64,000 bases of DNA, taken from assembly GCA_045563135.1 (NCBI GenBank), contig JBJKUL010000001.1, forward strand, positions 248,001-312,000. The letters run 5' to 3'. Below, one piece after another: positions 43,019 through 52,027 of this stretch (position 1 is its first letter; every line of letters starts with the position of its first letter). A program made the translations under genes and the position numbers. The notes below the pieces were generated by a model. The model was not told the DNA's origin and did not search any database. It worked only from the letters and a program-made list of their open reading frames with translations. This DNA is from Actinomarina sp002308095. Its GTDB lineage: Bacteria > Actinomycetota > Acidimicrobiia > Actinomarinales > Actinomarinaceae.

Positions 43019-44326
43019 TTGAAAAAATATTTCGGGACAGATGGCATTAGGGGTATCCCTAATAAAACTTTAACTGAAAATATAGTCACAAATGTATGTG
43101 CTTCTGTTGAAAAAACATTAAATCCTGAATCAATAGCTTTAATTTCTGATACACGTGAATCTTCTGAAATAATTTGTGAATGGATAAGTAAAGGCTTTAC
43201 TGAGAAAGTAGAAATTTTAAATTATGGAATATTGCCTTCCGGATCAATGCCAATTTTACTTAACGAGCTAAACCATGACATGGGGATTATAATTTCGGCT
43301 TCCCATAATCCAAGTGAATACAATGGCATAAAACTAATTGATAAAAATGGATCTAAATTATCTGACGATATAGAAATCTTAATCGAAGAAACTATGGCAG
43401 AAATTCAATTACCTAAAAAATGCTCTACGGTTAAAGATTCTCAATTAGGTTATGAAAAATATAAAGATTTTCTTGAATCTATAAACGATGTTGACTTTTC
43501 ACAGTTCAACTTAGTAATTGATTCTGCAAATGGTGCAGCTTTTAAAATAATTGGCGATATGGTTCCAGAAGGCAACTCAGAAAAAATTACTCATATAGCT
43601 AACCAACCCAATGGTAACAATATTAATGAAAAATCTGGTGCTACAGATACGCAAAATCTTATAGATGTTATGGAAAGAGGTCAACTAGGAGCTTCTTTTG
43701 ATGGAGATGCTGATAGGTTAATCATGATTGATGAAAATAAGAAAATTGCTAACGGTGATGTCATTATTGCGCTATTGGCTTCTTACTTTTCAAAAATAAA
43801 AGAACTTGATAATGAAAGTGTTGTTAGCACCGTAATGTCAAACTATGGATTCAAAATAGCTATGAAAAATAATCAATTTAACTTAATCGAAACCCCCGTA
43901 GGAGATAAGTATGTAGCAGAAGCAATGAAAAAACATGATGCAGTTCTTGGAGGTGAACAATCAGGACATATAATTTTTTCAAAATATTTACCAGTGGGGG
44001 ATGGACTGGTAACATTTTTGTTAGTACTCAAAGCATTGAACTATTTCAATACAACACTAGAAAATTTTAGAAAAGAACATATCCACGAATATCCTCAAAA
44101 ACTAATAAATATTGAACTTGATGAAACGCTAAACAAAGAAGAACTCGAATTTATTAATCAAATTGCCTTTGATCTTTCTAATAAGAGAAATCTTGATGGA
44201 AGGTATTTAATCAGAAATTCTGGCACAGAACCACTTTTGAGAGTTCTAGTTGAGGCAAAAAACAATAGTGAGATGGAAAGCTTTCTTGAGGAGCTACTTA
44301 ATAAAATTAATAGTTACCTGAATTAA
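43019..44326 (+). CDS. glmM: Phosphoglucosamine mutase
   Basis: Interconverts glucosamine-6-P and glucosamine-1-P for peptidoglycan precursors. 435 residues from TTG 43019, which gives the family start KKYFGTDGIRG; upstream in-frame codons lie within rpsI. Phosphorylated Ser95 sits in SASHNP, the metal loop is DGDADR, and the phosphate-binding RNSGTEPLLRVLVEA ends the enzyme. Supplies the step after GlmS, encoded next. Confidence 0.94.
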   Translation: MKKYFGTDGIRGIPNKTLTENIVTNVCASVEKTLNPESIALISDTRESSEIICEWISKGFTEKVEILNYGILPSGSMPILLNELNHDMGIIISASHNPSEYNGIKLIDKNGSKLSDDIEILIEETMAEIQLPKKCSTVKDSQLGYEKYKDFLESINDVDFSQFNLVIDSANGAAFKIIGDMVPEGNSEKITHIANQPNGNNINEKSGATDTQNLIDVMERGQLGASFDGDADRLIMIDENKKIANGDVIIALLASYFSKIKELDNESVVSTVMSNYGFKIAMKNNQFNLIETPVGDKYVAEAMKKHDAVLGGEQSGHIIFSKYLPVGDGLVTFLLVLKALNYFNTTLENFRKEHIHEYPQKLINIELDETLNKEELEFINQIAFDLSNKRNLDGRYLIRNSGTEPLLRVLVEAKNNSEMESFLEELLNKINSYLN

Positions 44327-44343
44327 AATAATTTCGTTATAAT
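44314..44343 (+). promoter_or_regulatory. glmS promoter
   Basis: A perfect TATAAT (44338-44343) overlaps the region just after the glmM stop. The -35 is weak (TTACCT, 44314-44319, 18-base spacer). Initiation about 44350 gives a transcript with only 14 bases before the ribozyme cleavage site. Confidence 0.55.
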
Positions 44344-44349
44344 TTAAAT

Positions 44350-44515
44350 AACGAGCAAATATAGCGCCAGACCTTGAAAAAGGTGACGAGGAAGTGTGTT
44401 ATCGAAAATTCGGCGGATGCACACTCGGCTCTACGGTCGTAATAAATTGTTTAAAAACAGAAAGAAATTTCTGAACAGAGATAATTTAACGTAGTCTTAT
44501 TTCAACTTGCTCGTT
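44350..44515 (+). promoter_or_regulatory. Long-range leader pairing across the glmS ribozyme
   Basis: AACGAGCAA (44350-44358), the predicted first nine bases of the transcript, is perfectly complementary to TTGCTCGTT (44507-44515), six bases before the GGAG Shine-Dalgarno. Uncleaved RNA can form this helix; cleavage at 44363 frees the 14-base leader. Function is inferred. Confidence 0.5.
44363..44492 (+). ncRNA. glmS ribozyme (glucosamine-6-phosphate-activated self-cleaving RNA)
   Basis: The glmS 5' UTR matches the ribozyme core. The cleavage context is ATA|GCGCCAGA (cut between 44363 and 44364). Next come hairpin ACCTT-GAAA-AAGGT (44371-44384), GACGAGG (44385-44391), and a GTGTG/CACAC stem (44394-44398 with 44420-44424) enclosing TTATCGAA and TTCGGCGGATG. 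The CGGC/GTCG stem and GTAA follow. The 3' P4 domain is AAATT/AATTT closing CAGAAA-GAAA-TTTCTG (44458-44473). In known members, GlcN6P acts as the catalytic cofactor and cleavage lowers GlmS synthesis. The class is best known from Firmicutes. Confidence 0.92.
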
Positions 44516-44530
44516 GGAATGGAGAAATTT

Positions 44531-46327
44531 ATGTGCGGAATAATAGGCTATTCAGGTCAAAAAGAGCCCCTGCCAATATTGCTAGGTGGTTTATCTAGGT
44601 TAGAATATCGAGGATATGACTCGGCGGGTGTTGCAATAATCGATGGAGAAAATTTAACCATTGAAAAAAAAGAGGGTAAATTACAGGTCCTGAAAGATCA
44701 CCTTTCAGACAAAAAAATAAATGGAAACATTGGTATTGGCCACACAAGATGGGCAACTCATGGTATACCTAGTGATGAAAACGCCCACCCCCATTATGAT
44801 AACAATCAAGATTTTGCCATAATCCACAATGGCATAATTGAGAATTATGCTGAAATGAAAGATGTTCTACTTGCAGATAACTATGAATTCGAATCTGAAA
44901 CTGATACAGAAGTTGTAGCCGTGGAGTTAAGTAAGCAGTGGACCGGTAGTCTTCTGGAAACTGTAACAAATGTAGCAAAAAAACTTGATGGAACTTATGC
45001 CTTAGTTGTTACTACATCCAAACAACCAGACACTATAGTTGCTGGAAGAATGATGAGTCCATTGGTTCTTGGTGTAGGAAAGGATGAAGTCTTTTTAGCA
45101 TCAGATTCTGCTGCAATACTAGAACATACTAAAAAAATGATATTTCTAGAAAATGGTGATTTTGTTGAAATTAAAGATGGTAAATATAAGCTATTTGACA
45201 TCAATATGAACCCCATCACAAGAGACGTACAAGAAATTGAATGGGAGGTATCTGAAGCAGAAAAGTCTGGTTATGACCATTTCATGTATAAAGAGATACT
45301 TGAACAGGCAGAGGTTATCGAAAGAACAATTACAGGTAGATTAGAACTAGGGTCTGAGGAAATACCAGTAGACGCAGCACAAGCAAAAAAGTTTGAAAAA
45401 ATTTGGATTGTTGCATGTGGAACGGCTTATCATGCTGGTTTATTTGGAAAAGATTTATTCGAAAGGGTACTAGGTGTACCGGTTAGTGTAGAACTTGCTT
45501 CTGAATTTCGTTATAGAGAGCCAATTGTAGGTGAAAATGATTTAGGTATTGTTATATCTCAATCTGGTGAAACAATGGACACAATTGCTGCAACAGAATT
45601 ATTAAAGGAAAACAATTCCCATGTCCTGGCTTTAGTGAATGTTGTAGGTAGTTCTTTAGCCAGAATGGCAGATAGTGTACTATATCTTCACGTAGGACCA
45701 GAAATAGGAGTTGCTTCAACTAAGGCTTACCTTGGAATGCTTGTAGGACAACTTCTATTAGCTAAACATTGGGATGAATCTAATAAGCTAGGGACCTCTT
45801 TTGAAGAAATAAAGGAACTACCTTTATTAATTGAAGAAACTTTAAAATGTGAGCCACAAATAAAAGAAATTTCAAAATCAATTAACAAAAAAAATGATAT
45901 TTATTTTATCGGCAGAGGGTTAGATTACGCTTTAGCAGCAGAAGGAGCACTAAAGTTAAAAGAGATTTCTTACCTGCATGCAGAAGCACTCGCAGCAGGC
46001 GAACTTAAACATGGTACTTTGGCTTTAATAGAGGATGGAACTCCGATAATAGTTACTGCTAGTCAGCACCACCTTCTTGATAAAACAACTAGTAATGTCC
46101 AGGAGGTGAAGGCAAGGGGAGCGTATGTTATTGCAATTGGAGATAATTCTTCAAAGAAACTACAAGACATCTCAAATGAATACATCACACTTCCAGAAGC
46201 GAGTGAAATGTTATCAACAATTGTTTCAATTATCCCACTTCAATTTATTGCCTATCATGTTGCAAATCTAAACGGTGAATCTATTGATCAGCCTCGAAAC
46301 TTAGCAAAGTCAGTAACTGTAGAGTAG
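44531..46327 (+). CDS. glmS: Glutamine-fructose-6-phosphate aminotransferase (isomerizing)
   Basis: Makes glucosamine-6-P from fructose-6-P and glutamine. 598 residues. ATG 44531 is certain because Met is followed by the catalytic Cys (CGIIGYSG), exposed after Met removal; GGAG at 44521-44524 fits. The glutaminase domain spans about 1-215 (GHTRWATHG), then two SIS sugar domains (CGTAYHAGLF, SQSGETMDT, AEALAAGELKHG). The C-terminus DQPRNLAKSVTVE is the family ending. Controlled by the upstream ribozyme. Confidence 0.97.
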   Translation: MCGIIGYSGQKEPLPILLGGLSRLEYRGYDSAGVAIIDGENLTIEKKEGKLQVLKDHLSDKKINGNIGIGHTRWATHGIPSDENAHPHYDNNQDFAIIHNGIIENYAEMKDVLLADNYEFESETDTEVVAVELSKQWTGSLLETVTNVAKKLDGTYALVVTTSKQPDTIVAGRMMSPLVLGVGKDEVFLASDSAAILEHTKKMIFLENGDFVEIKDGKYKLFDINMNPITRDVQEIEWEVSEAEKSGYDHFMYKEILEQAEVIERTITGRLELGSEEIPVDAAQAKKFEKIWIVACGTAYHAGLFGKDLFERVLGVPVSVELASEFRYREPIVGENDLGIVISQSGETMDTIAATELLKENNSHVLALVNVVGSSLARMADSVLYLHVGPEIGVASTKAYLGMLVGQLLLAKHWDESNKLGTSFEEIKELPLLIEETLKCEPQIKEISKSINKKNDIYFIGRGLDYALAAEGALKLKEISYLHAEALAAGELKHGTLALIEDGTPIIVTASQHHLLDKTTSNVQEVKARGAYVIAIGDNSSKKLQDISNEYITLPEASEMLSTIVSIIPLQFIAYHVANLNGESIDQPRNLAKSVTVE

Positions 46328-46334
46328 TTGAAAC

Positions 46335-47423
46335 ATGGATAGAGGATGTATATATGTCAACAAGTCCAGCTTTAGTGACAATATTCAATTCTTAAAGGGC
46401 TTTACCAATAAAGAGCTTTGCGTGGTCGTAAAGGCTAACGCTTATGGACACGGTATTGATTGGACTGTGAATACTGCTATTGAATCGGGTGTTAAATGGT
46501 TTGCTGTAGCAGCAGTAGATGAGGCTATTTTAGTTAGAAAGATTTCAGATAATATTCGCATTCTCTTACTTTCAGAACCTTCTATTTCAGAGTTAGAAAA
46601 ACTAGTGGTTAATAACATCGACACAACTGTATATAACGAAAAGTTTATTGATCAACTAGGCGAATCGAAAGAAGCATTAAATGTTCATTTAAAACTTGAT
46701 ACGGGAATGCATAGAGTTGGATGTAGTCCTGAAAACTTTTTAAGAATTCATGAGAAAATTCTATCTTATAAAAATCTTACTCTAGAAGGCATCTGTACAC
46801 ATTTCCCTGTTGCAGACACCCAAAAAGAAGATACAAAACAGTCTGTCGATCTTTTCATGAAAACAATTTCAAGTATTGATATTAAAAACCTTTTTATACA
46901 TGCTGACAACTCAGCATCAACAACCTTCAACGATGAAAAGATTTTTAATCTAACAAGAGTAGGATTAGCTGCTTACGGATATAGCATATCTCCAAACAGC
47001 GTAGCTGATAATTTAAAGCCAGTAATGGAAATTAAAACAAGGATATCAAATCTTCAAAGTAGAAAAAAAGGAGAAGCAGTCTCATACGGCAAAGCCTACG
47101 TTCTCGAAAAAGATTCCATAATAGCCACAGCTCCTATTGGTTATGGAGATGGTTATCCATGGAATTCTTTTCCAGACGGCAAAGTCATAGTCAATAACGA
47201 ATTTTGTAAATTAGTTGGTAGGGTCACCATGGATCAGATATTATTTGATGTTACTGACATGGATGTAAAAATTGATGACGAGGTCATCATTTTGGGGACA
47301 TCAAATGATAAATCTTTAAATATTTCAATTAAAGATATTGCAGTTTGGAATAAGACTATTGAGTGGGAGATCTTGACTAACATAAAAGATAATCGTTTGA
47401 ACCGGATAGAAATTGATAACTAA
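46335..47423 (+). CDS. alr: Alanine racemase
   Basis: PLP enzyme that makes D-alanine for peptidoglycan. 362 residues. PLP Lys33 is in VVKANAYGHG. The second catalytic region near IGYGDGYPW carries the Tyr on the other face, and GRVTMDQ is typical. It starts 7 bases after glmS, linking amino sugar and D-Ala supply, and overlaps tsaE by 11 bases. Confidence 0.95.
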   Translation: MDRGCIYVNKSSFSDNIQFLKGFTNKELCVVVKANAYGHGIDWTVNTAIESGVKWFAVAAVDEAILVRKISDNIRILLLSEPSISELEKLVVNNIDTTVYNEKFIDQLGESKEALNVHLKLDTGMHRVGCSPENFLRIHEKILSYKNLTLEGICTHFPVADTQKEDTKQSVDLFMKTISSIDIKNLFIHADNSASTTFNDEKIFNLTRVGLAAYGYSISPNSVADNLKPVMEIKTRISNLQSRKKGEAVSYGKAYVLEKDSIIATAPIGYGDGYPWNSFPDGKVIVNNEFCKLVGRVTMDQILFDVTDMDVKIDDEVIILGTSNDKSLNISIKDIAVWNKTIEWEILTNIKDNRLNRIEIDN

Positions 47424-47817
47424 AGAATTACTTCAAGAAGATATAAAAGAGTTTGCAGACCAGTTCATCTTAGATCTAGCTATACCATCAGTTGTTGGGC
47501 TTAAAGGTACTTTAGGAGCGGGTAAAACTACTCTCATAAAATCTTTCATGCACTCTCTTGGTGTAAAAGAAAACATAACATCTCCAACCTTTAATATTGT
47601 TAAAACTTATCGAGTAGAAAAATTAAGAGTTTTTCATGTTGACCTCTACAGATTATCCTCTATTCATGAGTTCTTAGATTTAGATCTTCCTTTAAACGAG
47701 GAAGGTACATTATTTTTTATAGAGTGGTCTGATATGATTCCAGAATCAAAAACTAAAGGTTGGAGATTTTTAGATATAGAGATTATTGATGAAGTCACAA
47801 GGAAAGTAACATATTAA
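47413..47817 (+). CDS. tsaE: tRNA t6A biosynthesis ATPase TsaE
   Basis: ATPase of the threonylcarbamoyl-adenosine complex. 134 residues with Walker A GTLGAGKTTL, SPTFNIVKTY and FHVDLYRL, all family signatures. TTG start 47413 overlaps alr. Forms a set with tsaB and tsaD nearby; the Sua5/TsaC enzyme is not in this window. Confidence 0.93.
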   Translation: MITKELLQEDIKEFADQFILDLAIPSVVGLKGTLGAGKTTLIKSFMHSLGVKENITSPTFNIVKTYRVEKLRVFHVDLYRLSSIHEFLDLDLPLNEEGTLFFIEWSDMIPESKTKGWRFLDIEIIDEVTRKVTY

Positions 47818-47819
47818 AT

Positions 47820-48524
47820 ATGTATAAACTCTCGATATCAACCTCAGGCTCTTACACTTCTGCTTGTCTTCATGAAGAAAAATTAATTGCTAGCTTAATT
47901 TTCAAATCGAGCCAAGGTTCAACAAATTTACTATTAAGTGAAATAGATGAATTATTAACCAAGACAAATGTAAGTAAAAAAGATCTTGGGGCAATATATC
48001 TAGATATAGGGCCTGGTTTCTACACAGGTCTCAGAATTGGTTATTCTGTAGCGCAAGGAATAGGTGCAAGCTTGGGAATTCCCATAGTCCCTGTAAATGG
48101 ACTCGACGCACTTGCTTTTTCAGCACATACAAGTCATAGAAAAATTTGCACAATCATTGATATAAAAAGAAATGAGTATGCATTTTGCACATATAAACCA
48201 TTACCAGGGGGAGTCGTTAGGGAGACGGAACCTGAAATACTAAATTCACAGATTCTTAAAGTTAAATTGTCTGATGATTCTGAAAAAAAGCTTTTAGTAG
48301 GCAACTGGGATTTACTACCAGAAATTGATTTACCAAATGATAGTAATACAAAACTTGCTGATCCTAAACTAGTAACTGCTGAATCAATCTATTCCGTAGG
48401 CGAAAGAGCATTTCAAAATAAAAAATTTCCAAATTTCAATGAAATATCTATAAATTATATGAGAGAACCAGACATTTCGCTTTCACAGACTTCCCTTGAG
48501 AAAAAGGTTGAATTCAATGATTGA
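47820..48524 (+). CDS. tsaB: tRNA t6A complex dimerisation protein TsaB
   Basis: 234-residue ASKHA-fold partner of TsaD. DIGPGFYTGLRIGYSVAQGIG is the conserved segment (usually GPGSFTGxR; Ser is absent here, reading GPGFYTGLR). The N-terminus KLSISTSGSYTSACL lacks the catalytic metal ligands, as expected for TsaB. Overlaps the acetyltransferase gene by 8 bases. Confidence 0.9.
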   Translation: MYKLSISTSGSYTSACLHEEKLIASLIFKSSQGSTNLLLSEIDELLTKTNVSKKDLGAIYLDIGPGFYTGLRIGYSVAQGIGASLGIPIVPVNGLDALAFSAHTSHRKICTIIDIKRNEYAFCTYKPLPGGVVRETEPEILNSQILKVKLSDDSEKKLLVGNWDLLPEIDLPNDSNTKLADPKLVTAESIYSVGERAFQNKKFPNFNEISINYMREPDISLSQTSLEKKVEFND

Positions 48525-48960
48525 ACCTGTAACAGTTTGTGATGAAGCATTGGCTAAAGATTTAGAAGAAATTGAACTAACAATTTTTGGTACCGCATGG
48601 CCAAATAAAACGATTAGACAAAAGATAAATGCCAATGAATTTAAATATTGGGTTTACAAAAAGGACCAAAAAATAATTGCTTATTTGGGAATTCAGTTTA
48701 TTAACGATTTTATTGAAGTTTTAGGCATAGGTGTGATTGAAAAGTATAGAAAGAACGGATTTGCAAATGAACTAATGAATGAGCTTGTAAATTACTTTAA
48801 TAATTCATCTTATAACAAAATCTTACTTGAGGTACGCGAATCTAACAATAAAGCCAAAAACTTATATGCAAATTATGGATTTAAACAGATATCAAAAAGA
48901 AAAAATTACTATAAAAATGAAGATGCTGATATTTACTTAAAGGAAAAAATTTATGTATGA
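48517..48960 (+). CDS. rimI: GNAT acetyltransferase, RimI-like
   Basis: 147 residues from ATG 48517; a TTG seven codons earlier is less likely. Acetyl-CoA motif KYRKNGFANELM and the C-terminal ESNNKAKNLYANYGFKQISKRKNYY are RimI-like. RimI acetylates S18 in E. coli, but many such proteins have other N-terminal targets. Lies between tsaB and tsaD, a standard Actinobacteria position. Confidence 0.88.
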   Translation: MIEPVTVCDEALAKDLEEIELTIFGTAWPNKTIRQKINANEFKYWVYKKDQKIIAYLGIQFINDFIEVLGIGVIEKYRKNGFANELMNELVNYFNNSSYNKILLEVRESNNKAKNLYANYGFKQISKRKNYYKNEDADIYLKEKIYV

Positions 48961-49954
48961 AGATAAAGTAATTTTAGGTTTTGAAACAAGTTGCGATGAG
49001 ACGGCTATTGCAATTATGAGAAATAATAAACTCTTAGTAAATAAGATATCTTCACAAGTAGATATTCACGAAAAGTTTGGGGGAGTAGTGCCTGAGGTCG
49101 CATCAAGAGCACATTCAGAAATGATTAGAAACCTTTTTCACTTATCTTTAAGCGAAGCACAATTAGAGCTCTCAGATATCGATCTCGTCGCTTCAACAGA
49201 TGGCCCTGGTTTAGTAGGAAGTCTTGTAGTTGGCTATAATTTTGCAAAATCTGTTGCTTGGTCACTTGATAAACCTTTTCTACCTATTGATCACATGGTT
49301 GGACATCTTAGTGCACCATTAATTGAGCACCCACAGCTAGATCCACCTTTTCTATCATTGTTAGTTTCAGGAGGGCATACACAAATAGTTTTAGTTGAAG
49401 AGTGGGGAAAATATGAGTTATTAGGATCTACTATTGATGATGCTGCAGGAGAAGCTTTTGATAAATTATCAAGGTATTGTGGATTTGGATTTCCAGGTGG
49501 TCCTGCAATCCAAAAATTAAGTGAAGGGGGAGATGAAACTATGGTACCTCTTCCGAGACCTAAAACCTCAGGTGAATATGATTACTCCTTCTCTGGACTC
49601 AAGACAGCCGCAATGTATTATCTACAAGATCTAAAGAAAGAGGATGAAGTATCTCAAAGAGACTTTGCAGCTTCATATCAAGAAGCAATAGTAGATTCTT
49701 TGATGGGTGTATTTGAAAAAGCTGTTAAAGAAACTAACGTTCCAACTATATCTGGTGGAGGAGGAGTGATAGCAAATAAACGACTGAGAGAAAAGCTAGC
49801 ATCTTTCGCCGAAAAAAAAGAAAAGAATATTTATCTACCCTCTCCGGTTTTATCCACTGACAATGCTGCAATGATATGTAGTGCAGCCCAAAAAAACTTA
49901 TCTACAAAAGACTTAAACATCAACGATGTTAGGCTTTCTTCAATAATTAATTGA
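48953..49954 (+). CDS. tsaD: tRNA N6-adenosine threonylcarbamoyltransferase TsaD
   Basis: 333 residues. Transfers threonylcarbamoyl to A37 of ANN-decoding tRNAs. N-terminal GFETSCDETAIAI, iron ligands His114 and His118 in HMVGH, LLVSGGHTQIV and PPxPxxSTDNAAMI-type end (STDNAAMICSAA) are all present. Overlaps the upstream gene by 8 bases. groES follows after a 74-base gap. Confidence 0.96.
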   Translation: MYEDKVILGFETSCDETAIAIMRNNKLLVNKISSQVDIHEKFGGVVPEVASRAHSEMIRNLFHLSLSEAQLELSDIDLVASTDGPGLVGSLVVGYNFAKSVAWSLDKPFLPIDHMVGHLSAPLIEHPQLDPPFLSLLVSGGHTQIVLVEEWGKYELLGSTIDDAAGEAFDKLSRYCGFGFPGGPAIQKLSEGGDETMVPLPRPKTSGEYDYSFSGLKTAAMYYLQDLKKEDEVSQRDFAASYQEAIVDSLMGVFEKAVKETNVPTISGGGGVIANKRLREKLASFAEKKEKNIYLPSPVLSTDNAAMICSAAQKNLSTKDLNINDVRLSSIIN

Positions 49955-50028
49955 TAATAAAAATACCTTTATAAACGGTACAGTATTAAATTCACAATGT
50001 AACAATAAAAATTTAGGAGGTAATGTAA

Positions 50029-50322
50029 ATGAATCTTCAACCTTTAGGAGACAGAGTTGTAGTTAAAGCTATGTCAGAAGATGAAATGAAAACAGCATCA
50101 GGAATTTACATTCCTGATACAGCTAAAGAAAAACCACAAGAGGGTGAAGTAGTAGCTGTAGGTCCAGGTGAACCTAACGATGCTGGAGAAAAAATAAAAC
50201 CAGATGTTGAAACAGGAGACAAAGTTGTCTATTCAAAATATGGTGGAACAGAAATCAAAGTTGACGGACAGGAATATTTAATATTATCAAGTAGAGATAT
50301 TCTTGCGAAAATTACTAAGTAA
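50029..50322 (+). CDS. groES: Co-chaperonin GroES
   Basis: 97 residues; lid of the GroEL cage. LQPLGDRVVVKAM at the start, mobile loop TASGIYIPDTAKEKPQEGEV, and YSKYGGTEIKVDGQEYLIL are canonical. Strong AGGAGGT at 50013-50022 region. The 74-base upstream gap holds no recognisable CIRCE (TTAGCACTC repeat) or HAIR element. Confidence 0.97.
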   Translation: MNLQPLGDRVVVKAMSEDEMKTASGIYIPDTAKEKPQEGEVVAVGPGEPNDAGEKIKPDVETGDKVVYSKYGGTEIKVDGQEYLILSSRDILAKITK

Positions 50323-50336
50323 TAGGAGATATAGAA

Positions 50337-51965
50337 ATGGCAAAAAAAACATTAGTTTTTAATGAATTAGCTAGAAAAGGGCTCGAAGCAGGAGTCAACA
50401 AATTAGCTGATGTAGTAAAAGTCACATTAGGACCAAAAGGCAGAAACGTTGTCTTAGAAAAAAAATGGGGCGCACCAACAATTACAAATGATGGCGTAAC
50501 AATTGCAAAAGAAGTTGATTTAGAAGACCCTTATGAAAATATGGGTGCTCAATTAGCTAAAGAAGTTGCATCAAAAACAAACGATGTTGCAGGAGACGGA
50601 ACAACAACTGCAACAGTTTTAGCTCAGTCCATGGTAAATGAGGGAATGAAAACAGTTTCTGCTGGTGTCAACCCAATCGAGGTTAAAAGAGGAATGTTGC
50701 AAGCATCTGAGGCGGTCACAGATTTTATTGCTGGGTTTGCAAAAACTATTGGTGGAAAAGATGAGATTGCTCAGGTCGCATCTATTTCAGCTGCAGATAC
50801 AGAAATTGGGGAAACAATCGCAGAAGCAATGGAAAAAGTTGGAAAAGATGGAGTGATCACTGTTGAAGAAGGCCAGACTTTTGGGATGGAACTTGACTTC
50901 ACAGATGGTATGCAATTCGATAAAGGATTTATCTCACCATATTTTGTAACCGATGCAGATAGACAAGAAGCAATTCTTGAAAATCCTTACATCTTAATAG
51001 TGAACTCAAAAATCACTGCAGTAAATGATTTATTGCCAATCCTCGAGAAAGTAATGAATTCAGGTAAACCACTCTTAATTTTGGCTGAAGATATTGAAGG
51101 GGAAGCATTAGCAACCCTAGTGGTGAACAAAATTCGTGGTACTTTTACATCAGTTGCTGTCAAAGCACCTGGTTTTGGAGAAAGAAGAAAAGCCATGTTG
51201 CAAGACATAGCAATACTAACTGGTGGAGAAGTAGTATCAGAAGAATTAGGGTTGAAAACTGAAAACACTACAGTTGAAATGCTCGGAGAGGCTGCTCGTG
51301 TAGTAGTTAAAAAAGACACAACTACAATTGTTGACGGAAGCGGGAAGAAAGCAGACGTCGAAGGAAGAGTTAAGCAAATACAGGCAGAAATTGATGAATC
51401 TGATTCTGATTGGGATAAAGAAAAACTTCAAGAACGTCTCGCAAAACTCTCAGGTGGAGTTGCACAAGTAAAAGTTGGAGCAGCTACAGAAGTTGAACTT
51501 AAAGAAAAGAAAATGAGAATTGAAGATGCCTTAGCCGCTACTAGAGCTGCTGTAGAAGAAGGAATTGTTGCAGGTGGAGGAGTCACATTAATAAGAGCTC
51601 AAGGATCCATCGACAAGATATCTGGAGGTACAGAAGCCGAAGTAATAGGTAGAAACATAGTAAAGAAAGCACTTGAAGCACCTCTTCGTCAAATAGCAGT
51701 AAATGCTGGTTATGAAGGTGGCGTGATGGTTGAAAAAGTTAAGACTGCAAAAGGAAATGAAGGACTTAATGCAGCTAACGGTGAAATGACTGATTTAGTA
51801 AAGGCTGGTGTAATTGATCCAGCAAAGGTAACTAGATCAACTGTGCAAAATGCTTCATCTATTGCTTCTTTAGTTCTAACTACTGAAGCATTGATTGCTG
51901 AAGAGCCAGAGCCAGAAGCACCGATGCCTCCTGGAGGAATGGGTGGCATGGAAGGCATGATGTAA
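50337..51965 (+). CDS. groEL: Chaperonin GroEL
   Basis: 542 residues, single copy in the window, normal length. Apical, intermediate and equatorial landmarks are complete: VTLGPKGRNVVLEKKWGAP, NDGVTIAKEVDLEDP, VAGDGTTTATVLAQ and AGGGVTLIRA. The C-terminal GGM tail PMPPGGMGGMEGMM is the folding-type tail rather than the His-rich GroEL1 tail of many Actinobacteria. Followed by an intrinsic terminator. Confidence 0.97.
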   Translation: MAKKTLVFNELARKGLEAGVNKLADVVKVTLGPKGRNVVLEKKWGAPTITNDGVTIAKEVDLEDPYENMGAQLAKEVASKTNDVAGDGTTTATVLAQSMVNEGMKTVSAGVNPIEVKRGMLQASEAVTDFIAGFAKTIGGKDEIAQVASISAADTEIGETIAEAMEKVGKDGVITVEEGQTFGMELDFTDGMQFDKGFISPYFVTDADRQEAILENPYILIVNSKITAVNDLLPILEKVMNSGKPLLILAEDIEGEALATLVVNKIRGTFTSVAVKAPGFGERRKAMLQDIAILTGGEVVSEELGLKTENTTVEMLGEAARVVVKKDTTTIVDGSGKKADVEGRVKQIQAEIDESDSDWDKEKLQERLAKLSGGVAQVKVGAATEVELKEKKMRIEDALAATRAAVEEGIVAGGGVTLIRAQGSIDKISGGTEAEVIGRNIVKKALEAPLRQIAVNAGYEGGVMVEKVKTAKGNEGLNAANGEMTDLVKAGVIDPAKVTRSTVQNASSIASLVLTTEALIAEEPEPEAPMPPGGMGGMEGMM

Positions 51966-51988
51966 AACATCACATGTTTAAGAAAAGA

Positions 51989-52011
51989 GCGGACTTAGGT
52001 CCGCTTTTTTT
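51989..52011 (+). terminator. Intrinsic terminator after groEL
   Basis: GCGGAC (51989-51994), loop TTAG, GTCCGC (51999-52004) and seven T (52005-52010 plus 52011). A strong six-pair GC stem just downstream of groEL. Confidence 0.9.
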
Positions 52012-52016
52012 ATAGT
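52011..52016 (+). promoter_or_regulatory. -10 candidate for near-leaderless aroH
   Basis: TATAGT ends 11 bases before the aroH ATG, so initiation near 52023 leaves about 5 untranslated bases. No Shine-Dalgarno precedes aroH. Overlaps the end of the groEL terminator T-run. Confidence 0.4.
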
Positions 52017-52027
52017 AAGCTTAAAAC

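Noticed and set aside
47820..48524. TsaB as a degenerate pseudogene because GPGSFTG reads GPGFYTG
   Set aside because: The frame is intact at normal length, the neighbours overlap it, and TsaB is not catalytic, so the change is tolerated variation.
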